This document shows positions 35,845 through 43,965 of a DNA stretch of 64,000 nt, one piece after another. Origin of the DNA: UBA995 sp035477115 (lineage in GTDB: Bacteria; Bacillota; Sulfobacillia; UBA995); contig DATIKW010000041.1 in NCBI GenBank assembly GCA_035477115.1, forward strand, positions 4,568 to 68,567. Direction: 5' to 3'. The notes below the pieces were generated by a model. The model saw only the letters and a list, made by a program, of their open reading frames with translations. It ran no database searches and was not told where the DNA came from. Numbering within the stretch: position 1 is the first letter of the stretch; each line of letters begins with the position of its first letter. The translations under genes and the position numbers were made by a program.

Positions 35845-37170
35845 TCAAAATCTCACATAGGGCAGGGTAAACGGCCCCTCGGGGAGGACGGCCATGGGCT
35901 TCTCCTGTTTCGTACCGGCCTTCATGAGCCGGGATTCGGAGCTTGAACCCATGGGGAGGATGGGTGCCTCCTTCACGCCCTTTGCCAGGTGCCGCCTCGC
36001 CCGCTCCAGTCCTTCCTGGACGCTGGCGACGGGATGGAGGAAGGCGCCGGCGACGTCGCCTGCGCCCAGCGATGAATACAGGAAGACGGTGGCCCATTGT
36101 AGTATGGAGCACAGCACCTGCGCCTGCCACTGGTCCTCGCGGGTGTCCGGTTTGGCGAGGATCTCAGCCAGCAATTCCCCGGGCGAAGCCGCCGAGCGCA
36201 ACATGGAAGCGAAGCCGCCCGCCGGCAGGCCGAGCCGGCATTCCGACGCTGCCACGATGCAGCCGCCGGGGGCGACGATGCGGGCCGCCGCCGACAGCCC
36301 TTTGACCGTCTGGTACAGATTCTGATCCAGCGGCCATCCGCCGTTGGTGGTGATGACGATGGGGAAGGGATGGTCGACGGGGCAAAGTGCCAGCTCACCG
36401 ACGAAAGCACAGCCTTGATGGTGGGCCAGGCGGACATCCCCGGCGAACACCCCCACGATCTCGCGGCGCCGGTTGATGGCCACGTTGATCGACAAGTCGG
36501 GTGGGAGCAGCGCGCAAGCCTCAGCGATTTCCGTCTGGACCGGATTGTCTTCCAGCCGGCCCCAGGTGGTGCCCGGGTGGGCGATCAGCCGGGCGGAATG
36601 GATGTTCAGGATGGTGTCGAGACCGGCGATTCCCGGTACCACCGCCTTGGGCCCTCCTGAGAACCCGGCGAAAAAGTGGGGCTCGAGGAGGCTGATGGTG
36701 ATGCGCCGGTCGGCCCGGACGTAGCGCCGGTTGAGCCATACCGCCAGGCCTGACCCGGTATGACCTGCCAGTTCCAGGTTGGCTGCATCTCGCGCGTCGT
36801 GGTCGGCCCCCAGGATGCCGGGCCCGAGCAGTTCCGCCCGCTCGCCCGGCGTGGACGGCCGATGGGCGCCGGTGCCGACCAAGAAGGAGAGCCGCAGCCG
36901 GGGTATGCCGGCCGTCGCTTCCTTCAGCCAGGATACCAGGCGGGAGGTTGGAAGGGGCCGGGTCCTATCGGGCACCACCACGCACACATCGTCTCCGGGC
37001 CTCAGGATCTCGTCCAGCGGGCGACACCCAATCGGCTGGCGGAGGGCATCCAGCACGGCTGCTCGCTCGTCGGGGAGCCCCAGGGCGAAACGCGGCTCCA
37101 GGACGCGGGAACCCTCAGGCACCGCCAGCCGGACGGTACCCTCGCCATACTGCAATTCCACCTCTGGCAT
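35845..37170 (-). CDS. larA: LarA-like nickel-pincer lactate racemase
   Basis: The 441-residue protein belongs to the LarA/DUF2088 family, which racemises lactate or related 2-hydroxyacids with a nickel-pincer nucleotide. Motifs: VVVPDRTRPLPT near residue 65, LVGTGAHRPST with a catalytic-type His, LLEPHFFAGFSGGPKAVVPG with His and the Lys that binds the pincer cofactor, and ITTNGGWPLDQNLYQTVKG. The start is ATG 37170, behind GGAGGAGG. No larB, larC or larE cofactor genes are nearby. Family specificity is broad, so lactate as substrate is not certain. Divergent palindromes upstream may control it. Confidence 0.85.
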   Translation of the reverse strand: MPEVELQYGEGTVRLAVPEGSRVLEPRFALGLPDERAAVLDALRQPIGCRPLDEILRPGDDVCVVVPDRTRPLPTSRLVSWLKEATAGIPRLRLSFLVGTGAHRPSTPGERAELLGPGILGADHDARDAANLELAGHTGSGLAVWLNRRYVRADRRITISLLEPHFFAGFSGGPKAVVPGIAGLDTILNIHSARLIAHPGTTWGRLEDNPVQTEIAEACALLPPDLSINVAINRRREIVGVFAGDVRLAHHQGCAFVGELALCPVDHPFPIVITTNGGWPLDQNLYQTVKGLSAAARIVAPGGCIVAASECRLGLPAGGFASMLRSAASPGELLAEILAKPDTREDQWQAQVLCSILQWATVFLYSSLGAGDVAGAFLHPVASVQEGLERARRHLAKGVKEAPILPMGSSSESRLMKAGTKQEKPMAVLPEGPFTLPYVRF

Positions 37171-37211
37171 CGCGCTCGCCTCCTCCGACCTGCTGCAATG
37201 CCTGTTGGGGA

Positions 37212-37285
37212 GAATATACCATATTCGACTCCTCCCGAGGAGTCCCATACACGGTCATAAGATCGCTTCGAATATCCTATAGCGA
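37212..37285. promoter_or_regulatory. Palindrome cluster in the larA upstream region
   Basis: Three inverted repeats occur in 74 bp: GAATAT-ACC-ATATTC (37212-37226), GACTCCT-CCCG-AGGAGTC (37227-37244), and TCGCT...AGCGA (37263-37285). On the minus strand the first contains TGGTATATT, an extended -10 element suitably placed for larA, and the second would fall in the spacer/-35 zone where a -35 match is lacking. This looks like a regulated promoter with an operator. The interval 37171-37491 holds no gene. Confidence 0.5.
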
Positions 37286-37307
37286 GAATGAAGGCTACCG
37301 CCATCCC

Positions 37308-37342
37308 GCCGTTTTCATGCCCCGAGGTGCCCCGGGGCCATG
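37308..37342 (-). repeat. Inverted fragment of the dispersed repeat (5' module)
   Basis: Read on the minus strand, this piece gives the CATGGCCCCGGGGCACCTCG, GGGCATGAAAACGGC order of the 5' module found in the other copies; the palindrome is missing. It falls within the extended frame of the downstream subtilase and argues that this frame is non-coding here. Confidence 0.6.
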
Positions 37343-37491
37343 AGGGTCTACAGCGGACAGGACGTGCCCGCTGGGCCGCTGGGCGCAAACGCGGTCGGTG
37401 GCGGCGAGTGCGCCCGGGAAGTGACGCGGCTTCAGTCGCTGTGGAGTATCACCTGCACCGGGTCAGATGGGGGGAGTTCGCTCTGTCACGC

Positions 37492-38607
37492 ATGGTTCAC
37501 CCTGACCGTCCTCGCGACTCCGCCGCCGGGGATGGGATCGTGTTGCTGGGGTTCGAGAGACCGGTAGCGGCCAACCTTATGGGGGTGCTCGGGCCGCAAC
37601 TCGAAGTGGTACACTCCTTCCGACTCATGCCGGTGATGGCCGTACGCCCGCCCCGGGGCTGGACCGCAAGCGCAGCGCTCGCCATGCCGGGTCTCAGCTT
37701 CGTCGAGCAGAACGGGCAAGTCCTGGCCTTGGAGACCGTGCCCTGGGGAGTGGAGCGCGTGGGTGCCCCCGCGGCCCAGCGGCAGTTCACGGGGGCGGGA
37801 ATTAACGTCGCCATCCTTGACACCGGCATCGACTCCCAGCATGAGGATCTTCGCGTACTCGGCGGGGCCAGTTTCGTGGGCGGGGACCACGAAGATCGTA
37901 ATGGTCACGGCACCCACGTGGCAGGTACTATCGCCGGACTCGGGACCAGACGGGGAGTGGTCGGGGTAGCTCCCGGAGTCCGCCTCTACGCCGTCAAGGT
38001 GCTGGATGACGATGGGGTCGGCACCTGGTTGAGCGTGGCCCGGGGGATCGAGTGGGCCGTGCGTAACAACATGCGGGTGGTCAATCTGAGCCTGGGTTCG
38101 CCCCAGGCCAGTCGCACCCTGGAATTGGCCTGCCGGGAGGCGGAGGAGGCGGGCTCGCTCCTGGTCGGGGCCGCCGGCAACAGCGGCGGTCCAACCGGTG
38201 CCGAAAGCAGCGTGAATTACCCGGCGGCCTTCGGGCAAGTCATCGCCGTCGCCGCCTCCGACCAGAGGAATCACCGGGCACCGTGGTCGAGCACCGGCCC
38301 GGAAGTGGAACTGATTGCCCCGGGGGCCGCCATTCTGAGCACGGCGCCGGGTAACCGTTACACGGAGTTGAGCGGCACATCGATGGCATGTCCGCACGTG
38401 TCGGGGGCGGCGGCCCTGGCCTGGTCGGCCACACCCGGGTTGTCGGCCCTGCAGGTGCGGTGCCTCCTCGCGGATACGGCGGAGGATCTAGGGATGAATC
38501 ACGGCTTGCAGGGCCGAGGGCTCGTGCGGGCGGACCGGGCGGTGGAAGAGGCCGGAAAGCAGTCGCCGAATCGAAGACCACAGGTGTCGGGCCTTCACCC
38601 TGTCTAG
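37492..38607 (+). CDS. Subtilisin-like serine protease (S8) without signal peptide
   Basis: The ~371-residue protease has an I9-like propeptide (about 10-60, GIVLLGFERPVAANL, VVHSFRLMPVMAV) and the S8 catalytic triad: Asp in VAILDTGIDSQH, His in DRNGHGTHVAGTIAG, Ser in SGTSMACPHVSGAAAL, with the oxyanion Asn in GAAGNSGG. ATG 37492 is the best start by domain content; its ribosome site is weak, and GTG 37441 is possible. No secretion signal is visible, which suggests a cytoplasmic protease like intracellular subtilisins or a missed N-terminus. Confidence 0.85.
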   Translation: MVHPDRPRDSAAGDGIVLLGFERPVAANLMGVLGPQLEVVHSFRLMPVMAVRPPRGWTASAALAMPGLSFVEQNGQVLALETVPWGVERVGAPAAQRQFTGAGINVAILDTGIDSQHEDLRVLGGASFVGGDHEDRNGHGTHVAGTIAGLGTRRGVVGVAPGVRLYAVKVLDDDGVGTWLSVARGIEWAVRNNMRVVNLSLGSPQASRTLELACREAEEAGSLLVGAAGNSGGPTGAESSVNYPAAFGQVIAVAASDQRNHRAPWSSTGPEVELIAPGAAILSTAPGNRYTELSGTSMACPHVSGAAALAWSATPGLSALQVRCLLADTAEDLGMNHGLQGRGLVRADRAVEEAGKQSPNRRPQVSGLHPV

Positions 38608-38614
38608 CGACAAT

Positions 38615-38643
38615 GTAGGGGCGGGTTCGGAACCCGCCCCTAC
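38615..38643. terminator. Palindromic repeat copy between convergent genes
   Basis: A solo copy of the repeat palindrome: GTAGGGGCGGGTT, loop CGG, AACCCGCCCCTAC, a 13-bp perfect stem. It lies eight bases after the subtilase stop and before the end of the convergent natB gene, a suitable place for a bidirectional terminator. Confidence 0.65.
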
Positions 38644-38729
38644 CAGCCCGGCCCAATGGCAGGGCACTTCCAAGCCCGCTCCTGGCTACCCGGCGCTCAG
38701 CCGCCAGTTAGAGACGGCGCGCGCGGCAG

Positions 38730-39956
38730 CTACGTCCGGAACAGCACCCGTTCCTTGCGGAAACAGGCCACCGCGAAGGCCAGGGCGAACCGGATTCCCA
38801 CCGCGCTCACTGCCAGCGTCATCGCGATGTGCTCGAGGTCGATGATGCCGACCAACGCTTCCTTGAGGACGGCCAGGCTGCCCAGCACGGGCACGAAGAA
38901 GAACCATTCCGGCACGTGCTCTACCGGCAGGAACTGGGTGAAGATCGCCGGGAAGATGACCACGAAGGACAGAGGTGAGAGGTAAGTCTGAGCCTCCCGG
39001 AAGCTCCGGGCGTAAAGGCTGATGGCAAGCTGCAGGGCTGAGAACATCCCCGCCAGGCCCAGGACCACGAGGAGGATCACGCCGGCGGCCGGGGCCGGCA
39101 AGATCTCTGCCAGGCCGACTTGCAGGTCCGCCCCCGGTCCCAGGAGGGCGGCGGGACGGACCAGGAAGGTGAGGACCATCCCCAGCAGGGACACGGCGGA
39201 GGCGAGCACCGAGGTGAGGACCACCGCCAGGTACTTGCCGATCACGATGGCCGTACGCGACGCCGGGGTGGACAGCAGGGGTTCAAGCGTGCCCCTCTCC
39301 TTTTCGCCGGCGGCGCCGTCGATGGCCGCGTACATCCCGCCCGTCGACGCCCATATCGCCAGCAACATGGGCATGATCATCCCCAGAGCGAAGCCGACCA
39401 TCCGCTGGGGAGGGGCCAGGTTCTCGACCGACCACGGGAGCGGGTTCAGGATCGCCGGGTCCAGACCCCGCGCAGCCAGGCGACCGGCTACCACCCGGCT
39501 GGCGAACTCGCCCAGGGCGGCCGCCAACCGGTCCCGGGCGGCGGTCGAAAACTCGTCGGATGCATCGAAAGCCAGCCGCAACTGGGCGGGTACCTCTCCG
39601 GCCACCGCCGCGGCCATCCCTTCGGGGAGGTAGAGGATGGCGTGAACGGCGCGCTCGGCCAGCCCCGCTACCGGGTCCTCCAACTGGACGGCGTTCACCC
39701 CGTCGAGGCCGTCGAGGAACGCGACCAGATCCGGGTAATGCTCGGCTCCCACCACGGCCACGGCCACCGGCGTCTCTTCGACTCGCTCCATATGTTGCAC
39801 CATGATCGTGGGCATCGCCAGCAGAAGCAGGGGTACGAGCAATAGGGGGATGATGATCATGGCCAGCCAGGTGCGGCGGTCTCTTGTGGTGTCGATCAGT
39901 TCCTTGCGGAATACCACTCCGACATGCCGCCACTGAAAGTCGCGGCGCCCCCTCAT
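38730..39956 (-). CDS. ABC-2 transporter permease, NatB-like
   Basis: The 408-residue permease starts with a cytoplasmic FRKELIDTTRDRRTW segment, a first helix (MIIIPLLLVPLLLLAM), a long extracytoplasmic domain (about 55-180), then five helices, with EKERGTLEPLLSTPASRTAIVIGKYLA before the third. This is the NatB/CcmB-like export permease pattern. Its start overlaps the stop of the ATPase gene by four bases, so the two form one exporter. Sodium extrusion is the known role of NatAB relatives, but the substrate cannot be assigned here. Confidence 0.88.
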   Translation of the reverse strand: MRGRRDFQWRHVGVVFRKELIDTTRDRRTWLAMIIIPLLLVPLLLLAMPTIMVQHMERVEETPVAVAVVGAEHYPDLVAFLDGLDGVNAVQLEDPVAGLAERAVHAILYLPEGMAAAVAGEVPAQLRLAFDASDEFSTAARDRLAAALGEFASRVVAGRLAARGLDPAILNPLPWSVENLAPPQRMVGFALGMIMPMLLAIWASTGGMYAAIDGAAGEKERGTLEPLLSTPASRTAIVIGKYLAVVLTSVLASAVSLLGMVLTFLVRPAALLGPGADLQVGLAEILPAPAAGVILLVVLGLAGMFSALQLAISLYARSFREAQTYLSPLSFVVIFPAIFTQFLPVEHVPEWFFFVPVLGSLAVLKEALVGIIDLEHIAMTLAVSAVGIRFALAFAVACFRKERVLFRT

Positions 39957-40699
39957 GACTGTTCACCTACCAGACGGGCGAAGACATCCTCGAATCGCTC
40001 CCGGGTGGAGTGAGATTTCAATTCGTTGACGGTGCCATCGGCGATGATCCGGCCGCGATGGATGACGGCCACCCGGTCGCACAACTTCTCCACCTGGCTC
40101 ATGATGTGGCTGGAGAAGATGACCGTCTTGCCGGCCGCCCGGGCTTCGCCGATGAACTCCTCGACCGCCCGCGTCGCGAGCACGTCCAGCCCTGCCGTGG
40201 GCTCGTCCATCAGCAGCACGGGAGGGTCGGTCAGCCAGGCGCGGGCCAGAGCCACTTTCTGTTTCATGCCCCGGGAAAGCTGACCGGAACGCCGGTCGGC
40301 GAACTCCTCCATATCCAGCCGTCGCAACAGCTCGGCGGACCGCCGGGCGATCTCCGGCCGGGGCATGCCATGCAACTCGCCGAAGTAACGGAGGTGCTCG
40401 CGGGGGGTCAGGCGGTCATACACGCCGGGCTCCGCCGCGACCACCCCCAACTGGCGGCGTACCTCAGAGGGGTCGCGCAAGAGGTCGACGCCGTTGATCA
40501 GGGCGGTGCCCGAAGTGGGATCGAGGATGGTGGCCAATAACCGCAAGGTAGTGGTCTTTCCGGCCCCATTTTCCCCCAGGAGGCCGAAAATCTCGCCCGC
40601 ATTCGCCCGGAAGCTGACCCCGTCTACCGCCAGGACCCCGTTGCGGCCAAACCGCTTGGACAGCTCTCTGACTTCCACCAAACGCGCGCCACCTCCCAT
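39953..40699 (-). CDS. ABC transporter ATP-binding protein, NatA-like
   Basis: The 248-residue ATPase has Walker A GLLGENGAGKTTTLRL, Q-loop region VRRQLGVVAAEPGVYDRLTP, signature LSRGMKQKVALARA, Walker B PVLLMDEPTAGLD, and the switch His in IFSSHIMSQVEK. It powers the NatB-like permease encoded by the overlapping downstream gene. It is divergent from the MATE gene across a 190-bp region without a clear promoter. Confidence 0.92.
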   Translation of the reverse strand: MGGGARLVEVRELSKRFGRNGVLAVDGVSFRANAGEIFGLLGENGAGKTTTLRLLATILDPTSGTALINGVDLLRDPSEVRRQLGVVAAEPGVYDRLTPREHLRYFGELHGMPRPEIARRSAELLRRLDMEEFADRRSGQLSRGMKQKVALARAWLTDPPVLLMDEPTAGLDVLATRAVEEFIGEARAAGKTVIFSSHIMSQVEKLCDRVAVIHRGRIIADGTVNELKSHSTRERFEDVFARLVGEQS

Positions 40700-40889
40700 A
40701 GATGGGCTGCTCGGCCGTGAAGAGATGCTGGCGCAGGCCCCTCGCCTTGCGCTGCCTCCTGCAATTTACCATCGAAAGTCAGCAGCGTCAACCGGGGGAG
40801 TTCCGGCGGAGCGCCATGGAGGCGGCGCGGGCTCCCGGCAGGAGAAAGCGCCCGGACAGGCGAAGCCGCTTCCAACAGGTGATTCCCTG

Positions 40890-42299
40890 ATGTCCTGGCC
40901 CCCTGCGTCGCTGACCACGCCGCGAACTCCCGGTTCATCCCGATGGCGCCGAGTCCTGTTGCGATTCTTCCGCGGAGGGATCCTCCGCCGCCGTGTGGTC
41001 GCCCTGGCCTGGCCGGCCGTCGCCGAGCAGATGCTGCAGAACGCGCTCGGCATCGTCGACATGATCCTCGTCGGCGGCATCGGGCCCGCCGCCATCGCCG
41101 CCGTGGGGATGAGCGACCAGATCGTCATGCTGGTCCTGGTCAGCTTCGCCGCCTTCAACGTGGGCACCACCGCCCTCGTCGCCCGGCATGCCGGCTCGCG
41201 GGACATGGCGGCCGCCGCCCGTGTCGCTCACCAGGCGATCCTGGTCAGTTTCGGGCTCGGGACATCGCTCGGCGCAATCGCGTTCATGGCCGCCCCGCGG
41301 GCTCTCACTTTGATGGGTGCGGCACCCGACGTCCTGGTGCTGGGGACGCCTTACTTCCGGCTGATGTGCGCCTCCATCCCCTTCCTGGCCTTGTCGGTCG
41401 TGGGCAATGCCACGCTGCGGGGGATTGGCGATACCCGTACTCCCCTGTACGTTGCGGTAGCAGTCAGCCTGCTTCACATGACGCTTGCCTTCTTGTTGAT
41501 CTTCGGCCACCTGGGACTGCCGCGGCTCGGGGTGGTGGGCGCCGGCATTGCCACCTTGTCGGCCCGGACCCTGTCGGGCGTGGTGACGCTGTGGGTGCTG
41601 TTGAGCGGGCGGAGCCTCCTTCAGCTGTCCTTCTCGGGGCTCCGAAAGTGGCAGGGGGAAACCATGCTGCGGCTCTTGCGCGTGGGTCTGCCGGCTGCCG
41701 GCGAGCAGTTCGTGATGCGGCTCGGGATGACGCTATATGCCCGGATCATCGCCGGGCTGGGGACGGCCGCCTTCGCCGCTCACCGGGTGGCGCTCACCGC
41801 CGAGTCGCTGTCTTTCACACCGGGTTTCGGGTTCGCCCTGGCGGCAGCGACTCTGGTGGGCCAGGGTCTGGGCGCGCGAAAGCCGCGGGCAGCGGAGGCG
41901 GCCGGCTACCAGACGCTGCATTACGCGGTCGCCATGATGTCGTCGATGGGCCTCGTCTTCTTCATCTTCTCCCGCCCCCTGGTGCTCGTGTTCACTCAGG
42001 ATCCGGAAGTTGTGGACCTGGCTTCGCTGTGTCTGAAGATCGTCGGACTGGCCCAGCCGGTGCTGGCTTCCTCGATGGTCATGGCCGGCGCCCTGCGCGG
42101 GGCGGGGGATACGCGGTGGACCCTGCTCATCACCGCCTCCGGCATCTGGCTGCTGCGGATTCCCCTGGCGCTGTTGCTCACGAACCTGGGTCTCGGGTTG
42201 CCCGGGGCCTGGGTGGCCATGACCGTCGACCTGACGATCCGGGGAGCCCTGATGTACTGGCGTTACCGCGCCGGCCGCTGGAAATCCATCCAGATCTGA
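40890..42299 (+). CDS. MATE family efflux transporter
   Basis: The 469-residue protein has twelve hydrophobic segments in two similar halves, with MATE features such as LAWPAVAEQMLQNALGIVDM, GNATLRGIGDTRTPLYV in the first half, and GALRGAGDTRWTLLIT in the second. It should export cationic or toxic compounds by Na+ or H+ antiport. The start is ATG 40890 behind AGGTGA; the open frame continues upstream into the antisense of the ATPase gene, which is non-coding in this phase. Confidence 0.9.
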   Translation: MSWPPASLTTPRTPGSSRWRRVLLRFFRGGILRRRVVALAWPAVAEQMLQNALGIVDMILVGGIGPAAIAAVGMSDQIVMLVLVSFAAFNVGTTALVARHAGSRDMAAAARVAHQAILVSFGLGTSLGAIAFMAAPRALTLMGAAPDVLVLGTPYFRLMCASIPFLALSVVGNATLRGIGDTRTPLYVAVAVSLLHMTLAFLLIFGHLGLPRLGVVGAGIATLSARTLSGVVTLWVLLSGRSLLQLSFSGLRKWQGETMLRLLRVGLPAAGEQFVMRLGMTLYARIIAGLGTAAFAAHRVALTAESLSFTPGFGFALAAATLVGQGLGARKPRAAEAAGYQTLHYAVAMMSSMGLVFFIFSRPLVLVFTQDPEVVDLASLCLKIVGLAQPVLASSMVMAGALRGAGDTRWTLLITASGIWLLRIPLALLLTNLGLGLPGAWVAMTVDLTIRGALMYWRYRAGRWKSIQI

Positions 42300-42308
42300 G
42301 CAGGCTCC

Positions 42309-42390
42309 CGTGCCCCTCAGGGCATCACGAAGCATGAAAACGGCCGACTGCCTCTTCCGGTGGCAGGGGCGGGTTCGGAACCCGCCCCTA
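42309..42390. repeat. Dispersed repeat, shortened copy at convergent gene ends
   Basis: The 5' module (CGTGCCCCTCAGGGCATCAC, GAAAACGGC) is followed by the palindrome AGGGGCGGGTT, loop CGG, AACCCGCCCCT (42365-42389). The palindrome overlaps the stop codon of the GH18 gene on the minus strand and lies 66 bp after the MATE stop, so it probably ends both transcripts. Confidence 0.8.
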
Positions 42391-43755
42391 TGATGGCCGG
42401 GGAACGGGGATGATCAGCCGCGCTCCCGGGACCAGCCGATGCGGATTTCCGAGCGCGTTAGCTTGCGCTATCTCAGCCCATCCCAGGCCGTATCGGCGGC
42501 CCAACAGCCAGAGGGTGTCCCCGGCCCGGACGCGGTGCAGGCGCGGCAGCCGCAGATCGCGGCCGGCGTGAATGGTGTAGGGCGCGACGAGACCGTTGCC
42601 GCGGGCGATCTCCGGCCAGGGCACCCCATAGCGTTGGGCCAGGCGCCACAGCGTATCGCCCGGGCGTACGCGATGGACTGCCGGCGCTGCGGCGGGAGAG
42701 CGCGCCGCCGTGACCGGCGAACGGTCGCCGAGCCGATCGGAGATCAGCGGCCAGATGGCGGGATCCTCGGTTCCCAGGCGCCAGATGGCGATGCCGGCCA
42801 GCCCGTGAGCGGTCACCAGACGGAGCTTGGCGGCCACACTGCGAGCATCCTCGAAGTAGACGATCCGGTCCCGGCCGCCTACCTGGTAACGAAAGTAAGG
42901 CACCTGAGCCCGTTCATCCCAGCGGACGGCCACGCCGTGCCGGGCTGCCAGACGAGGGGCATGCCGGCTCGTGACTGCCTGCCCGCGGCCGCCGCCCACG
43001 GGCCAGTCGTAGCCGTAGGCGGCGATCCCCAGCAGGACCCGGTCGGCGGGGACGAGTTGCAGTGTGTGGCGTACCACGGCCGCCACCCAGTCGATGGCGG
43101 CGACCGGTCCCGGGGGGCCGCCCGCCCAGTGCTGGTCATAAGTCATGACCACCAGGTGATCGACGATCCGGCCGAGCGCTCGATAGTCGTAGGCGCCGCT
43201 CCAGCCGTGGGAGGGATCATCCCTGACCTGAGCGGGCACGGCGATGCCCAGCCGGTAACCGCGAGGCTGGAGTTCAGCCGCCAGCAGGCTCATGAACCGG
43301 GTGAGATGATCGCGGTGGCGGGGGGGTACGTTCTCGAAGTTGATGTGGATGCCGGAATACTCGCCGGACACCGCGAGTTCCCGGATGGACGCGACGGCCC
43401 TGCTCCGCGCCCCGGGATCGGTGAGGACCCTGGTCGCGATCCCCCGATCGAAGCCGCCCTGCCCGATGTTGTGGACCACGGCGTATACCTGGATGCCTTG
43501 CCTTGCGGCCAGGGGCAGCAGGACGGAATCGGCCTGCGCGGTGAGATTGCCGTGACCGTCGAGTGCGTACAGGAAAGCAGCGGCGCTGTCGACTGCCCGC
43601 GCGTGGGACAGGGACCGATAGGCGGTGAGATCTCCCGTCCAGTTGACCGGGTAGTAGCCTAGCACCTGGTAGTCCGTCGCCGGGGCGGCAGCCGACGGGA
43701 CGCCGGCTGCGGCCAGCAGGAAGGCGGCGAGAGCGATGGCCAGCAAACGGAACAT
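42388..43755 (-). CDS. GH18 glycosidase with two C-terminal LysM domains
   Basis: The 455-residue secreted protein has a signal peptide (about 1-24), a GH18 barrel (about 30-335, with GYYPVNWTGD, SGIHINFENVPP and DHLVVMTYDQHW), and two LysM repeats (VHRVRPGDTLWRLAQRYGVP and LHRVRAGDTLWLLGRRYGLG). This resembles YaaH/SleL-type peptidoglycan N-acetylglucosaminidases, though those have LysM at the N-terminus. In the active-site motif the Asp two residues before the catalytic Glu is Asn. It likely acts on the cell wall. It diverges from a paralogous SLH-GH18 gene. Confidence 0.88.
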   Translation of the reverse strand: MFRLLAIALAAFLLAAAGVPSAAAPATDYQVLGYYPVNWTGDLTAYRSLSHARAVDSAAAFLYALDGHGNLTAQADSVLLPLAARQGIQVYAVVHNIGQGGFDRGIATRVLTDPGARSRAVASIRELAVSGEYSGIHINFENVPPRHRDHLTRFMSLLAAELQPRGYRLGIAVPAQVRDDPSHGWSGAYDYRALGRIVDHLVVMTYDQHWAGGPPGPVAAIDWVAAVVRHTLQLVPADRVLLGIAAYGYDWPVGGGRGQAVTSRHAPRLAARHGVAVRWDERAQVPYFRYQVGGRDRIVYFEDARSVAAKLRLVTAHGLAGIAIWRLGTEDPAIWPLISDRLGDRSPVTAARSPAAAPAVHRVRPGDTLWRLAQRYGVPWPEIARGNGLVAPYTIHAGRDLRLPRLHRVRAGDTLWLLGRRYGLGWAEIAQANALGNPHRLVPGARLIIPVPRPS

Positions 43756-43965
43756 CTGTTTGAACTCCCCCTGACTTGTAAGTTACCTGAAGCACGGCAA
43801 ACGAGTTCCATAATGACCAGCCCTGTGCCTTCAAGTAAATGTTGGCAGGTTCCGGAAGCAGACTGGTACCGCAGATGATTCGGCGGAAGCTATTCGCCTG
43901 AGCAGGGACTTCCGCTCCGACCACCGAATACTCAGCAGGCAAAAGTTCTGCTCGGAGGTGGTTTC

